Below, piece after piece: positions 62,561 through 62,710 of a stretch of DNA of 62,710 nt (the first letter of the stretch is position 1; every line of letters starts with the position of its first letter). The stretch lies in assembly GCA_021647265.1 (NCBI GenBank), contig JAKIVA010000011.1, forward strand, positions 1 through 62,710, read 5' to 3'. The notes under the pieces are model-generated. The model made no database searches and was not told where the DNA came from. It was given only the letters and a program-made list of their open reading frames with translations. This DNA comes from Lutibacter sp. GTDB taxonomy: Bacteria > Bacteroidota > Bacteroidia > Flavobacteriales > Flavobacteriaceae. Made by a program: the position numbers and the translations under genes.

Positions 62561-62613
62561 AGAACCTGAAACATCCCGATAATTTCTTACATCCGTAAGA
62601 TAGAGTTAAAAAT

Positions 62614-62648
62614 AGCCGCAAAGTATTTATAAATAACGCTTTGCGGCT
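62614..62648. terminator. Bidirectional terminator near the right edge
   Basis: AGCCGCAAAG (62614-62623) pairs perfectly with CTTTGCGGCT (62639-62648) with a 15-nt loop; T-rich tails on both strands (TGTTGTTTTT on plus, ATTTTTAA on minus). Confidence 0.75.
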
Positions 62649-62710
62649 TGTTGTTTTTCACCTAAATTGGTGATGCAATAAAACAATGATATGAAAGTAC
62701 TACAATCTAA

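Noticed and set aside
62691..62710. ATG with six open codons at the right edge (plus strand)
   Set aside because: Too short to recognise; no promoter seen; could be chance.
1..62710. CRISPR array, tRNA, rRNA or prophage
   Set aside because: No regular spacer-repeat pattern, cloverleaf with a GTTCRAN arm, rRNA sequence or phage structural gene was seen on reading both strands.

Overview
The window reads as chromosomal DNA from a marine-type member of the Flavobacteriaceae (Bacteroidota). The evidence is strong A+T richness, promoters of the Bacteroidota type (TTTG, about 19 nt, TAnnTTTG), a type IX secretion sorting tail on a GH18 protein, DUF4270, IPExxxVDY and DUF2891 proteins, and the gene order acpP-fabF-rnc-IPExxxVDY-pyk. 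The genus cannot be fixed from the sequence; Lutibacter/Polaribacter/Tenacibaculum relatives are plausible. Layout: 1-1,660 holds the start of an IS1182-type transposase cut by the window edge, ssb, a solitary NUMOD4/HNH gene and a zinc-ribbon protein. 1,699-8,022 holds a secreted GH18 protein, an M28 membrane peptidase and a DUF2891 lipoprotein. 8,019-12,249 (minus) is the acpP-fabF-rnc-pyk housekeeping operon; purN-rnhA diverge from it. 13,499-17,396 (minus) holds sufS, an outer membrane protein and a DUF4270 lipoprotein. 17,633-21,422 (plus) is an outer membrane barrel, a Kelch lipoprotein and a LytS/LytTR two-component pair. 21,419-31,405 (minus) is one long, tightly packed operon: TetR, TolC, HlyD, a small lipoprotein, two ABC ATPases, two ABC-2 permeases, a small membrane protein, a DUF2141 protein, an OMPLA-like outer membrane protein and an ATP-cone/Mrr-like nuclease. 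It resembles E. coli cecR-ybhGFSR with the tandem ATPase YbhF split into two genes. 31,618-37,682 (minus) is a second exporter, TetR-TolC-MFP-RND, with a divergent serine hydrolase. 40,414-44,368 (minus) is the sufA-like/sufB/sufC/sufD operon, with thiL divergent. 45,643-47,500 is a small accessory patch: a Cys-rich lipoprotein gene, a barrel gene, a decayed partial copy of the Cys-rich gene, and repeats. 47,504-52,754 holds a hydrolase, an ACT-like protein, aspartate kinase, aminopeptidase P and a ChaN-like protein. 52,850-56,076 is a FixL-like sensor kinase, a receiver-CRP fusion regulator and a tandem universal stress protein. 56,159-62,338 holds two large, convergent, paralogous BNR/sortilin-type propeller proteins separated by a MITE-like palindrome. 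The most unusual observation is a pair of tiny related open reading frames (27 and 22 codons), one directly before each ABC-2 permease gene. Each starts inside the stop codon of the gene upstream (TAATG and ATGA). They are the same length to the permease start, about 77% identical without gaps, and several of their differences are synonymous third-position changes, so they look like translated, selected micro-proteins or coupling peptides. Other points of note are the FixL/FixJ-FixK-like module with a CRP-type site placed at about -41.5 of the stress-protein promoter, two nearly textbook TetR promoter/operator regions, and a family of AGGCTGTCTRAAAAG ends that may link the edge IS to small non-autonomous repeats.
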